The position numbers and the translations under genes are program-made. 64,000 bases of DNA, taken from positions 62,001 through 126,000 of the forward strand of contig CANMCO010000005.1 in the NCBI GenBank assembly GCA_947496355.1. Reading direction: 5' to 3'. The DNA comes from an uncultured Aquimarina sp. (lineage in GTDB: Bacteria > Bacteroidota > Bacteroidia > Flavobacteriales > Flavobacteriaceae). Of this stretch, positions 40,659 through 49,122 are shown in pieces; the first letter of the stretch is position 1; each line of letters opens with the position of its first letter. The notes below the pieces were generated by a model that saw only the letters and a program-made list of their open reading frames with translations, searched no databases and was not told the DNA's origin.

Positions 40659-41897
40659 ATGGGTTTTCTGTATTTTTTTTCTTTTCCAGATTTTAATCTC
40701 TATAGCACCCCCTTATTAATCCTTGCATTACAAGGACTACTTTTTTCTGGTTTATTATTTTCAAGATACAATCAAAAAAGGAATATTTCAGATCTATTAT
40801 TGGGTATTATATTGCTCATAACTTGTTATCATCGTACAACATATACGATTGGTTTTATGGGGTGGTATGACACGTTCCGTAATACGAAAATCAATTACTA
40901 TTTAGTGAATTTGTCACTTTTCATGGCTCCTTTGCTTTATTTCTATGTAAAATCGGTGACTACGTCTGATTTTAAGTTTACCAAGAAAGGGTATTATCAT
41001 TTTATACCTGGTGTGTTTTATTTCCTTTTCAAGATGGTTGTTCTTGGCTATGATTCAACATTACCTGGATTTGATGATATACAAAATGGGTATTTAGTCG
41101 TCAATTTGCAATGGAAATATGTGGAGCCTATTTTGACCATACTTACCATGTGCCAAATGCTTTTATATTTGGCTTTCACATTTCAATTGTATTATTTGTA
41201 TAGGCGTAATATTCAACATTTCTTTTCGAATACTTACAAATTAGAACTGAATTGGATACGCAATTTTCTATATATTTATTCCTTTCTCTTCATTTATGAA
41301 ATCATGCAAATCGTTATTAATCTTTCTATTACGGAACTGAGTTGGAAACAAAAATGGTGGGAACAATTCTTTTCGGCTCTGGCAGTTATATATATTGGGA
41401 TCAAAGGGTACTTCACCAATACAATAAAACTCACAAATCTCAATTACGGAAACTCGAATGCTATTTTTCATAATTACATTCTAGAATCTGAAGTAGTACA
41501 TATTAAAAAAAATATTGAAACTAAAGGGCAGTCCCCTGATTTTATAACCAAAAAGGAACGACTTGAAAATTATATTGAGAACGAAAAACCATATCTGGAT
41601 CCAGATCTTAATCTTGTCGAGCTTTCTAAAAAATTGGACATGACCAGAGCAGAACTTTCTGAATTGATTAATGAAGGTTTTGGATTCAATTTTAATGATT
41701 TCATCAATCAGTATCGTGTAGATGCAGTTAAAAAAATGCTAACCAATGGCAAGCATCAACAATTATCATTGTTGGGTATTGCATATGAATGTGGTTTCAA
41801 TAGTAAAGCAACGTTTAACCGTGTATTCAAAAAAATTACCCAAAGTTCTCCTACAGAATATCTGAAATCTATTTCTAATCAAACACTTATGGACTAG
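40659..41897 (+). CDS. membrane-bound AraC-family transcription regulator
   Basis: 412 residues. The N-terminal half has about seven hydrophobic segments (about 13-275; for example STPLLILALQGLLFSGLLF and YYLVNLSLFMAPLLYFYV), followed by a C-terminal AraC double HTH (about 305-405) with DLNLVELSKKLDMTRAELSELINEG and ALLGIAYECGFNSKATFNRVFKK-type sequence. This 7TM-AraC layout is common in flavobacteria and suggests direct sensing of a membrane or periplasmic signal. The downstream DoxX gene is a candidate target. A hairpin (41937-41963) follows. Confidence 0.88.
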   Translation: MGFLYFFSFPDFNLYSTPLLILALQGLLFSGLLFSRYNQKRNISDLLLGIILLITCYHRTTYTIGFMGWYDTFRNTKINYYLVNLSLFMAPLLYFYVKSVTTSDFKFTKKGYYHFIPGVFYFLFKMVVLGYDSTLPGFDDIQNGYLVVNLQWKYVEPILTILTMCQMLLYLAFTFQLYYLYRRNIQHFFSNTYKLELNWIRNFLYIYSFLFIYEIMQIVINLSITELSWKQKWWEQFFSALAVIYIGIKGYFTNTIKLTNLNYGNSNAIFHNYILESEVVHIKKNIETKGQSPDFITKKERLENYIENEKPYLDPDLNLVELSKKLDMTRAELSELINEGFGFNFNDFINQYRVDAVKKMLTNGKHQQLSLLGIAYECGFNSKATFNRVFKKITQSSPTEYLKSISNQTLMD

Positions 41898-41936
41898 TAT
41901 TCACCTTGCATTTTTCTTCATTTTGACATAAAAAGA

Positions 41937-41963
41937 GACGACTCAAATCGTATTTGAGACGCC
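41937..41963. other. hairpin after the AraC gene
   Basis: Arms 41937-41948 and 41952-41963 pair at 10 of 12 positions around a CGT loop. It lacks a clear downstream T run on the plus strand, so its function as a terminator is uncertain. Confidence 0.3.
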
Positions 41964-42037
41964 CCAATACAGTATGAGGCGATGAACTCGTAATGGTTTC
42001 GCAATTTTGACTTGTTCAATCACAAAAACTTATTACG

Positions 42038-42562
42038 ATGAAAACTATGTTCTTAAAAATAATTACCCCAACAATTCAATCTTCCTGGATCGCAGATGTA
42101 TCATTTGCTATTCCGCGTATTTTATGTGGATTCTTTTTAGCCGTCAATTTTGGTAGTAGCAAATTTGGAATGCCATGGACTCCGGCTGATAAAAATTTAT
42201 CCCTCTTTGAAGTAGCAGAATGGTTCCCTAAAGACATTGCAGAATACGGTGGTATTTTCGCACTCACACCTGTATTTTTTGCCTGGATGGGTGCTGCCAG
42301 TGAAGCAATCGGAGGTGTTTTTCTTGCGCTTGGGTTAAAAACCAGAATCGCTTCATTTTTTATTCTATGTACCATGTTGGTAGCTATTTTCTTCCAAAAA
42401 TGGGATCAAGGCCTATGGGGAATGCTTCCAGCAATGGGTTTCTTATGGGTATCCATCTATAATCTAATATTAGGATCAGGTCGTTTTGGGTTGGATTATA
42501 TGCTCTCAAAAAGGATTGAAACATCTAAATATTTCAATACCCCTATTAAAGAAATTATCTAA
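42038..42562 (+). CDS. DoxX-family membrane protein
   Basis: 174 residues with four hydrophobic segments (about 23-40, 75-98, 103-122 and 127-148). VSFAIPRILCGFFLAVNFGSSKFG, then FAWMGAASEAIGGVFLALGLKTRIASFFILCTM, are typical of the DoxX/SURF4-like four-helix family. Such proteins are linked to thiosulfate:quinone oxidoreductase (DoxD/A) and to oxidative or envelope stress, often without known activity. The gene is followed by a small secreted protein 27 bp later, probably in one transcript. Confidence 0.82.
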   Translation: MKTMFLKIITPTIQSSWIADVSFAIPRILCGFFLAVNFGSSKFGMPWTPADKNLSLFEVAEWFPKDIAEYGGIFALTPVFFAWMGAASEAIGGVFLALGLKTRIASFFILCTMLVAIFFQKWDQGLWGMLPAMGFLWVSIYNLILGSGRFGLDYMLSKRIETSKYFNTPIKEII

Positions 42563-42589
42563 ATCATTTATCAAAATAAATTAAAAATC

Positions 42590-43072
42590 ATGAAAACAAT
42601 TTTATTACGTATCAGCCTATTCTTTACCACAATTAGTATTGCTCAAAATACTGTTCAAATCTCAGATCTTGAAGTATTACAAGGAAACTGGCAAGGTGAA
42701 TTAATGTATATCAATTATAGTGATAACCAAGAAGTAACATTGAAATCTACACTACAGTTAGAAATTAAAAAGGATAAAGTAATAGGTAAAATTGGTTACA
42801 CCAACGAGCCCAGTGCTAATGGAAAATTTGTAATAAAACTAAAAGAAAACGGAACATTTATCAATAACGAAGAAATCATTACAAGATCAAAACAAGATGA
42901 TGGTTCCTTAAAAATCACAACAAAATATGATGGAAGTGACAATAACAAACCTGCTATAATATTCATCACATACGTCTTGAATGATACTAATTTTACGATG
43001 ACTAAAGAAGTGCTTTTTGAAAATACAACAGAACGCTTTGTCCGTAATAGATACACTTACAAGAAATTATAA
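42590..43072 (+). CDS. small secreted beta-rich protein (hypothetical)
   Basis: 160 residues. A signal peptide is likely (1-19, LFFTTISIAQ). The mature part begins LEVLQGNWQGELMYINYSD and continues with alternating beta-strands, which suggests a lipocalin-like or DUF1579-like small barrel; no firm family call is possible. It probably shares a transcript with DoxX. A long inverted-repeat region separates it from the convergent 2-oxoacid dehydrogenase gene. Confidence 0.6.
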   Translation: MKTILLRISLFFTTISIAQNTVQISDLEVLQGNWQGELMYINYSDNQEVTLKSTLQLEIKKDKVIGKIGYTNEPSANGKFVIKLKENGTFINNEEIITRSKQDDGSLKITTKYDGSDNNKPAIIFITYVLNDTNFTMTKEVLFENTTERFVRNRYTYKKL

Positions 43073-43079
43073 GACTGAT

Positions 43080-43240
43080 GAAGCTGTCTAAAAAGTATAT
43101 TTAAAAGCGTACTGTCACATTGAGCGGAGTCGAAATGTATTGATAATAAAAGGTGATTATCTCTCGACTATTAGTTTATACTGAGCGAAGTCGAAGTACT
43201 CGAAATGACAGAAGTGTTAACTTTTCTAGATAGCCTCTTC
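43080..43240. repeat. nested inverted-repeat element between convergent genes
   Basis: Outer imperfect arms 43080-43096 and 43220-43240 enclose a CTGTCA/TGACAG pair (43112-43117 and 43206-43211) and two copies of the GAGCGRAGTCGAA motif (near 43121 and 43183). That motif belongs to the dispersed family also seen at 46531-46554 and 47948-48027. Confidence 0.55.
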
Positions 43241-45328
43241 TTAATATCTCAATAATTCTTCGATTTTAGATTTTACTTTTTCAGTAGATGGAATCATTGT
43301 TTGTTCTAATGTACTATTTAAAGGAATTGCTGGCATATTTTCTGATCCAATAGTCATCACTGGTGCATCTAAATATTTAAAACACTCTTCCTGAATTTTT
43401 CCTGCTAAAGCTCTTGCAAATGAGTTATTGCTTGGCTCCTCAGTCACTACAAGGCATTTTTTTGTTTTCCTAACCGATTCCATGATCGTTTCTTCATCCA
43501 AAGGATAGAGTGTACGTAAATCGATAATTTCTACTACATCTTGTATCTCTTTTGTAGCATTTAGTGCCCAATGTACTCCCATACCATAGGTAACCACAGT
43601 GAGCGTTTCTTTCTCGTCTTGAGGCCAAATTTGCTGTACGATATTAGCTTTTCCAAAAGGAAGCATATAATCTTCAGACGGTTCGATCGTTCTCGCTGCA
43701 TCAGTTCCTTTTACTTTTGACCAATACAATCCTTTATGTTCCAGAATTACCACAGGATTTGGGTCATAATAAGCCGCTTTCATCAATCCTTTAAGATCAG
43801 CTCCGTTACTTGGATAGGCAATCTTAATTCCACGGATATTTGTAACCACAGATTCTACAGAAGATGAATGATAGGGACCACCACTACCATATGCTCCTAT
43901 TGGAACACGTAAAATCATAGATACCGGCCATTTCCCGTTAGACAAATAGCAAGATCGACTTACTTCAGTAAATAATTGATTCAATCCCGGCCAGATATAA
44001 TCAGCAAATTGCACCTCAACAATTGGTTTTAGCCCAACGGCAGACATTCCTACTGTAGATCCTACGATAAATGCTTCCTGGATTGGAGTATTAAACACTC
44101 GTTCGTCACCAAATTTCTGAGCAAGTGTAGCTGCTTCTCTAAAAACACCTCCTAGTCTTCCTCCTACATCTTGACCATATAATAAACACTCTTTGTGCTT
44201 CTTCATCAATTCTTCAACCGCAAACAGGGCGCAATCTACCATCACCACTTCCTCTTTATCTGACGGAGATCGTTCCCCCGTTTCTTCGATAATAGATGTT
44301 GGTACAAAATCATTAGTAAACAAATCTTCTGGTTTTGGATCTTCAGCTTTCAATGCTTCTTCCAAATCTTTTGTTACAGTAGTTTTTGCTTCAGTTTCAA
44401 TGGCGCGAACTTCATCTTCTGTAAAACCATTATCCAGTAACTGATTTCGTAACACAGGATATGGATCTCGAGAACGAGCTTCTTCAAGATCATCACGATA
44501 CCATTCCATACGTACTCCAGAGGTATGATGATTCAACAAAGGAACCTTTGCATGTACCAGCATTGGTCTACGCTCTTTTCGAATTGTTTTAATCACTTCT
44601 TGTATTGCCAAGTAACTTTCGGTGAAATTAGCCCCATCAATAGAAATAGCATCCAACCCATTAAACCCAGCCGCATATTCAAAAGCATTTTGAGCACGGG
44701 TTTCTGCAGCATTTGCTGAGATATCCCATCCATTATCCTGTACCAGATACAAAATAGGTAATTGTTTTAACGCCGCCATCTGAAAAGCCTCTGCAATTTC
44801 ACCTTCGGTAACTGATGCATCACCGAGTGAACAAAGCACCACAGGTGCGTCTAGTATCTCACTCTTGCTGGAATCGTCATGTGAAATATGATCAATTCCT
44901 ACTAATTCTTTATACTGCATTCCTAAAGCCACACCTGTTGCTGGTATAGCTTGCATTCCAGTTGCTGAAGATTGATGTGGTATTTTGGGTTTATCATCAT
45001 CTCTTAAACTTGGGTGACTATAATAGGTTCGCCCTCCTGAAAAAGGATCATCCTTTTTTGCCAACAATTGCAACATCAAATCATACGGTCGCATTCCGAT
45101 TCCTAAAAGCATGGCATCATCTCTATAATATGGAAATGCATAATCTTGAGGCAATAACTGCATTGCCGTAGCTATCTGGATTGCTTCGTGCCCTCTGGAT
45201 GTTGCATGAACATATTTAGAAACTGTCTTGAAGTTATCTTCATATAACTCCGTCATTGATTTGGCCTTACAGAGCGTTAAAAATGCTTTTTGTAATACTT
45301 CTTTTGCTATTGTTTTTTCGGCTAACAT
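43241..45328 (-). CDS. 2-oxoacid dehydrogenase E1, fused alpha and beta subunits (branched-chain type)
   Basis: 695 residues. The alpha part (about 1-340) has the TPP/Mg2+ motif GDASVTEGEIAEA at 169-181 ending in QDN. The beta part (about 360-695) has FREAATLAQKFGDERVFNTP, the conserved EAFIVGSTVGMSAVGLKPIVE and RVPIGAYGSGGPYHSSSVE. Fusion of both subunits is usual in Bacteroidota. It oxidatively decarboxylates 2-oxoacids and transfers the acyl group to lipoyl-E2. The E2 gene is two genes upstream in the same minus-strand cluster, with a branched-chain aminotransferase between them. No E3 is nearby; a shared one elsewhere is expected. Confidence 0.88.
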   Translation of the reverse strand: MLAEKTIAKEVLQKAFLTLCKAKSMTELYEDNFKTVSKYVHATSRGHEAIQIATAMQLLPQDYAFPYYRDDAMLLGIGMRPYDLMLQLLAKKDDPFSGGRTYYSHPSLRDDDKPKIPHQSSATGMQAIPATGVALGMQYKELVGIDHISHDDSSKSEILDAPVVLCSLGDASVTEGEIAEAFQMAALKQLPILYLVQDNGWDISANAAETRAQNAFEYAAGFNGLDAISIDGANFTESYLAIQEVIKTIRKERRPMLVHAKVPLLNHHTSGVRMEWYRDDLEEARSRDPYPVLRNQLLDNGFTEDEVRAIETEAKTTVTKDLEEALKAEDPKPEDLFTNDFVPTSIIEETGERSPSDKEEVVMVDCALFAVEELMKKHKECLLYGQDVGGRLGGVFREAATLAQKFGDERVFNTPIQEAFIVGSTVGMSAVGLKPIVEVQFADYIWPGLNQLFTEVSRSCYLSNGKWPVSMILRVPIGAYGSGGPYHSSSVESVVTNIRGIKIAYPSNGADLKGLMKAAYYDPNPVVILEHKGLYWSKVKGTDAARTIEPSEDYMLPFGKANIVQQIWPQDEKETLTVVTYGMGVHWALNATKEIQDVVEIIDLRTLYPLDEETIMESVRKTKKCLVVTEEPSNNSFARALAGKIQEECFKYLDAPVMTIGSENMPAIPLNSTLEQTMIPSTEKVKSKIEELLRY

Positions 45329-45366
45329 CTTATTCTTTTTTGATACTGATATAATCTATCCTTCTT

Positions 45367-46440
45367 TTATCCTACCTTCTCTTCAACATCTACAGGAATA
45401 ATCCATCCGTGGATATCTTCTCGCTTCTGAACTTTAATTTCATCCAAGGTGTTTTTCATATCCTGACTAACAGGATTTGTCTCTGGTAATGTGATCAACT
45501 CTTCTTTATAACCAATAGCCTCTACCATAGCAATTGCCACTGCAGTACCCGTTCCAAAAGCTTCTTCAAGTGTTCCTTCTTTAGAAAACTGAATCACCTC
45601 ATCGATAGTAATCGGGCGTTCTTCAACCTCAAAACCTTTATCTTTTAATAATGTGATCACACTATCTCTTGTAATTCCTTTCAAAATCGAACCTCCGGTG
45701 CTAGGCGTGATAAATTTACCCGCTACTTTAAAAAAGATATTCATCGTACCTACTTCCTGCACATATTTATGTTCATTGGCATCCAACCACAATACCTGAT
45801 CATATCCTTTGGCTTTGGCTTTTTCTGTAGGCAGAATTGCTGCAGCATAATTTCCAGCTGCTTTTGCTTCTCCGGTTCCTCCATCTGCAGCTCTTATATA
45901 TTCGGTTTCGGCATATAATCGGATCTTTTTTGTAAAAAATGGTCCTGCTGGTGAACAAATCACAATGAACTTATAACTTGTTGCAGCTCGCATACCGATA
46001 AAAGGTTCATCGGCATACATGAATGGTCTTAGGTACAAAGCACTTCCTTCTTGAGGTGGTATCCAATTATGTTCTACCCCAACAATTTGCTTTACCGCCT
46101 CTACAAAAAGTTCTTCTGGCACAGACGGCATTCCCATTCTCGCAGCACTATGATTCAAACGCTTTGCATTTTCCTCTGGCCTAAACAATAATGGGGTTTT
46201 ATCTTTACCAACGGTGGCTTTCATACCCTCAAAAATTGCTTGCCCATAGTGTAATGCCATGGCAGCTGGATGCGTTGGAATTAATTCTAAAGGCTCTATC
46301 CTGGGGTTTTGCCATGCTCCATCTTCATATTCACAGATAAACATGTGATCCGTAAAAGTTCGTCCTAAAGGGATATTATTAAAATCAATATCCTTTAATC
46401 CTGAATTTGAAGTCCGTGTAATTTTGATTTGTTGTTCCAT
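45367..46440 (-). CDS. ilvE: branched-chain amino acid aminotransferase
   Basis: 357 residues from ATG 46440; upstream codons to 46467 are in frame but look non-coding. This is a fold-type IV PLP enzyme. Signatures are HYGQAIFEGMKA at the N-terminus, GEAKAAGNYAAAILP around the PLP lysine, GTMNIFFKVAGKFITPSTGGSILKGITRDSV and EAFGTGTAVAIAMVE near the phosphate-binding region. It transfers the amino group of Leu, Ile or Val to 2-oxoglutarate, and related enzymes also accept aromatic acids. Placement between E1 and E2 of a 2-oxoacid dehydrogenase points to a catabolic role, making the 2-oxoacid that this complex converts to acyl-CoA. Confidence 0.92.
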   Translation of the reverse strand: MEQQIKITRTSNSGLKDIDFNNIPLGRTFTDHMFICEYEDGAWQNPRIEPLELIPTHPAAMALHYGQAIFEGMKATVGKDKTPLLFRPEENAKRLNHSAARMGMPSVPEELFVEAVKQIVGVEHNWIPPQEGSALYLRPFMYADEPFIGMRAATSYKFIVICSPAGPFFTKKIRLYAETEYIRAADGGTGEAKAAGNYAAAILPTEKAKAKGYDQVLWLDANEHKYVQEVGTMNIFFKVAGKFITPSTGGSILKGITRDSVITLLKDKGFEVEERPITIDEVIQFSKEGTLEEAFGTGTAVAIAMVEAIGYKEELITLPETNPVSQDMKNTLDEIKVQKREDIHGWIIPVDVEEKVG

Positions 46441-46482
46441 TGTTATCGTTTTGGGCACATCCCGCATGCTTCGGATTGGGCT

Positions 46483-46554
46483 ACCTGTCTGCCGACAAGC
46501 AGGTTGGTTATCTCTTTTTTATTTGTTCTGCACTTCGACAAGCTCAGTATGACA
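46483..46554. repeat. two dispersed palindromic elements in the E2-ilvE gap
   Basis: An imperfect palindrome at 46483-46504 (arms ACCTG/CAGGT with central CTGCCGAC) is followed by a CACTTCGACAAGCTCAGT-type element (46531-46554), the same family as at 43121 and 47948. They lie in the 152-bp intergenic space. Confidence 0.55.
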
Positions 46555-46592
46555 AACAAAAAAGGATGTCGCTTCTATCCCTTGTGCGTTTA

Positions 46593-47888
46593 TTATTTTA
46601 TTTCTCTATTATTATCAAAAGCTTCCAGTTCATCACCTACTTTGCGTAAAAACGAGCCACCTAAAAATCCATCTACTACCCGATGATCAAATGATAAAGA
46701 CAAATACATCATACTTCTAATTGCTATTTCATCGCCTTTGTCTGTTGTAATTACCTCTGGTCGTTTTTTAATTATTCCCAAAGCCAGAATTGCAACTTCA
46801 GGTTGATTAATAATCGGAGTTCCCATGAGACTTCCAAAAGTCCCTACATTAGAAATGGTAAAAGTACTTCCTCCTATTTCATCAGGTTTTAATGCATTAT
46901 TTCGTGCACTATTTGCTAAATGATTTACGTTTTTAGCTAGTCCTAAAAGATTCTTTTCATCAGCATTCCTAACCACTGGAACTATAAGATTTCCACTTGG
47001 TAAAGCCGTTGCCATACCCACATTAATGTCTTTATGTACTACAATTTTTTTATCATCTACCGAAACATTAATCATAGGATACTCCTTAATTGCTTTGGCT
47101 ACTGCTTCCACAAAAATTGGAGTATAGGTTAATTTCTCTCCGTGCATCTTTTGAAACTCATGCTTCATTCTGTTTCGCCAGTTTACAATATTGGTGACAT
47201 CTACTTCAATATAACTTGTCACGTGTGGAGAAGTATGTTTTGAGTACACCATGTGATCTGCGATCATACCACGCATACGATCCATCTCAACAATACGATC
47301 CTTTCCCTCTATAAAAGAAATTGGCGGCGCATTGTATGAGGACTTTGAAACTGCAACTTGCGGTCTACTGGGTAAAGGGTATTTCCTGTTTTTAAGATAT
47401 AGCATGACATCACTCTTGCGAATGCGTCCATCTGCGCCTGTACCAGGAATGCTTTGTACTTCTTCTATTGTCAAGTTTTCCTTTTGTGCAATACTGATTA
47501 CTAAAGGGGATAAAAATGCATCAGGATCAGATACTAGTTTCTTTGCAACTCTTTCCTGGGTATCAATAGACTCTTTAATTGTGTTAGTAGGAGCAGCAGT
47601 TTCTGACTTAGCACCCTTAGGTTTAGTGCTTTTTATTGCCAATTCCTTATCTGCATGGATTATGGCAATTACCTTTCCTACCTCGATAACTTCGTTAGGT
47701 TGACAACGTATTTCAGCAATCACACCATCACATGGAGAAGGCACTTCAGAATCTACTTTGTCTGTAGCTACCTCAAGGATGGTTTCGTCCTCTAGTACCG
47801 TATCACCAACATTCTTTAACCAATTAAGAATGGTAGCTTCTGATATACTTTCGCCCATTTTAGGCATTTTTAATTCTATTGTTGTCAT
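46593..47888 (-). CDS. 2-oxoacid dehydrogenase E2 (dihydrolipoamide acyltransferase)
   Basis: 431 residues. One lipoyl domain (1-80) has lipoylated K44 in EVATDKVDSEVP. It is followed by a linker, a peripheral-subunit-binding domain (about 128-165; SPLVISIAQKENL and GTGADGRIRKSDVM) and the catalytic core (about 205-425) with the active-site LSFDHRVVDG near the C-terminus. It accepts the acyl group from E1 and moves it to CoA. It is probably the partner of the fused E1 at 43241. An ACTAAC-type palindrome 9 bp upstream of the start resembles the TetR operator before paaE. Confidence 0.9.
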   Translation of the reverse strand: MTTIELKMPKMGESISEATILNWLKNVGDTVLEDETILEVATDKVDSEVPSPCDGVIAEIRCQPNEVIEVGKVIAIIHADKELAIKSTKPKGAKSETAAPTNTIKESIDTQERVAKKLVSDPDAFLSPLVISIAQKENLTIEEVQSIPGTGADGRIRKSDVMLYLKNRKYPLPSRPQVAVSKSSYNAPPISFIEGKDRIVEMDRMRGMIADHMVYSKHTSPHVTSYIEVDVTNIVNWRNRMKHEFQKMHGEKLTYTPIFVEAVAKAIKEYPMINVSVDDKKIVVHKDINVGMATALPSGNLIVPVVRNADEKNLLGLAKNVNHLANSARNNALKPDEIGGSTFTISNVGTFGSLMGTPIINQPEVAILALGIIKKRPEVITTDKGDEIAIRSMMYLSLSFDHRVVDGFLGGSFLRKVGDELEAFDNNREIK

Positions 47889-47896
47889 TTTGATTA

Positions 47897-47912
47897 ACTA
47901 ATGTTCGTTAGT
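47897..47912 (-). promoter_or_regulatory. second candidate TetR (PaaR-like) operator
   Basis: ACTAATGTTCGTTAGT shares ACTAA-N6-TTAGT with the 22-bp palindrome at 60317-60338. It lies immediately upstream of the E2 start codon (47888). Confidence 0.45.
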
Positions 47913-47947
47913 TTAATGTTTATATCTTATTTCTTCTGTTTTTGGTA

Positions 47948-48027
47948 CACTTCGACAACACTTCGACAACACTTCGACAACACTTCGACAAGCTCAGTGT
48001 GATAGCTCAGTGTGACAGTTCAGTGTA
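47948..48027. repeat. tandem array from the two halves of a dispersed palindrome
   Basis: Four perfect head-to-tail copies of CACTTCGACAA (47948-47991) are followed by GCTCAGTGTGATA, GCTCAGTGTGACA and a partial third copy (47992-48027). Each half is an arm-plus-flank of the CACTTCGACAAGCTCAGTG element seen elsewhere in the window. Confidence 0.8.
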
Positions 48028-48033
48028 CCAATA

Positions 48034-48630
48034 TTATTTATTCTTGAACTCTTCTAATGTTTTATAAAATGCTTCTTGAGTTGGTCGATCTTTTGGTATT
48101 TCTCGTAACGGTTCTACTTCCTGTAATGATTCAAAGCAATCTGCTGGTAACTGCTGATATAATTTTGTTCCTTTTGTTTTCCAGGTTATCATCTCGTCAC
48201 TCACTTCCTTAATTATTTTTGCAGGGTTTCCAACAATTAAGCTACGCTCAGGAAAAACAGCATTTGCTTTTACAAAAGACATTGCTCCAACTATACATTC
48301 ATCTCCAATTTCGGCATCATCCATAATCACAGTATTCATACCAATCAAGCAATTTCGTCCTAGATTTGCTCCATGAATTACAGCTCCGTGCCCTACATGA
48401 GCACTTTCTTTGAGTAAAATTGACTTGCCTGGAAACATATGTACGGTACAATTCTCTTGCACATTTACTCCATCTTCAAGGATAATTTCACCCCAATCCC
48501 CACGAATTGCAGCTCCCGGACCGATATAACAGTTTTTACCAATAATTACATTGCCGGTTACAGCTGCCAGCGGGTGCACAAAACTACTTTCGTGTACTAC
48601 GGGTATATATCCTTTGAAACTGTAAATCAT
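48034..48630 (-). CDS. paaY: PaaY-like gamma-carbonic-anhydrase-fold thioesterase
   Basis: 198 residues. A left-handed beta-helix of hexapeptide repeats (about 10-145; VIIGKNCYIGPGAAIRGDWG) has the metal-ligand histidines in TVHMFPG, AHVGHGAVIHG and the conserved RGDWG motif. The C-terminal helical tail (150-198) matches PaaY in length. PaaY hydrolyses dead-end CoA esters formed during phenylacetate catabolism and relieves blocked PaaZ chemistry. The position within the paa cluster supports this over a generic gamma-carbonic anhydrase. Confidence 0.82.
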   Translation of the reverse strand: MIYSFKGYIPVVHESSFVHPLAAVTGNVIIGKNCYIGPGAAIRGDWGEIILEDGVNVQENCTVHMFPGKSILLKESAHVGHGAVIHGANLGRNCLIGMNTVIMDDAEIGDECIVGAMSFVKANAVFPERSLIVGNPAKIIKEVSDEMITWKTKGTKLYQQLPADCFESLQEVEPLREIPKDRPTQEAFYKTLEEFKNK

Positions 48631-48739
48631 ATTTAAATACTAAATTATAAATGATAAATGTAAAAGTTTAAAGTGTTTTCATCTCTAAATAACTTTCTAA
48701 TTTAAAATTTTACATTTTTCGGTTTTATATTCTAAAAAA

Positions 48740-49102
48740 TTATTTAGCGGTTGATGTCTTTATACTACTCGTAAAAATCGCAACCAATTCTTTACACTCT
48801 TTCATAATCCCATCAAATTTGTCTAAATCGTTAATTAACTCTGCTTCTCTTAACACTTGTAAATTAACTTGTGATTCTCTCAACTCTTTAAGGCATATTT
48901 TCATTTTATGGATGAAATCTCTCCTTGATTCTGCACTTTGTGCTTCTCCATAATTTAAAGCTGAAGAAGTCGAAGAGCGAATCAATTGCTTAGCCAAGTG
49001 TTCTGAAGCAAAGTTCTTATTCAAACCACCTGTGTTAAGAATAATACTTGCAGAAAATTTAACAAGTCTTTCTTGCAGATCGTATTTTTGATTTATTTTC
49101 AT
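48740..49102 (-). CDS. four-helix-bundle protein (S23/IVP family)
   Basis: 120 residues, nearly all helical. SASIILNTGGLNKNFASEHLAKQLIRSSTSSALNYGEAQ and the RRDFIHKMKICLKELRESQ helix are typical of the S23 or 23S-rRNA-intervening-sequence (IVP) family. These proteins often occur as isolated genes in Bacteroidota, probably as small nucleic-acid-binding pentamers; the diversity-generating retroelement protein Avd is related. No reverse transcriptase or rRNA lies near. It is inserted in the paa operon between the enoyl-CoA hydratase and paaY genes on the same strand. Confidence 0.85.
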   Translation of the reverse strand: MKINQKYDLQERLVKFSASIILNTGGLNKNFASEHLAKQLIRSSTSSALNYGEAQSAESRRDFIHKMKICLKELRESQVNLQVLREAELINDLDKFDGIMKECKELVAIFTSSIKTSTAK

Positions 49103-49122
49103 CTCTGAATTTTGTACTCCTT

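Noticed and set aside
47948..47991. Short regularly repeated units that could suggest a CRISPR array
   Set aside because: The units are 11 bp and directly adjacent without unique spacers, and no cas genes are present.
48740..49102. Possible Avd accessory protein of a diversity-generating retroelement
   Set aside because: No reverse transcriptase, template repeat or variable C-type lectin gene is nearby; the S23/IVP family explains the protein.
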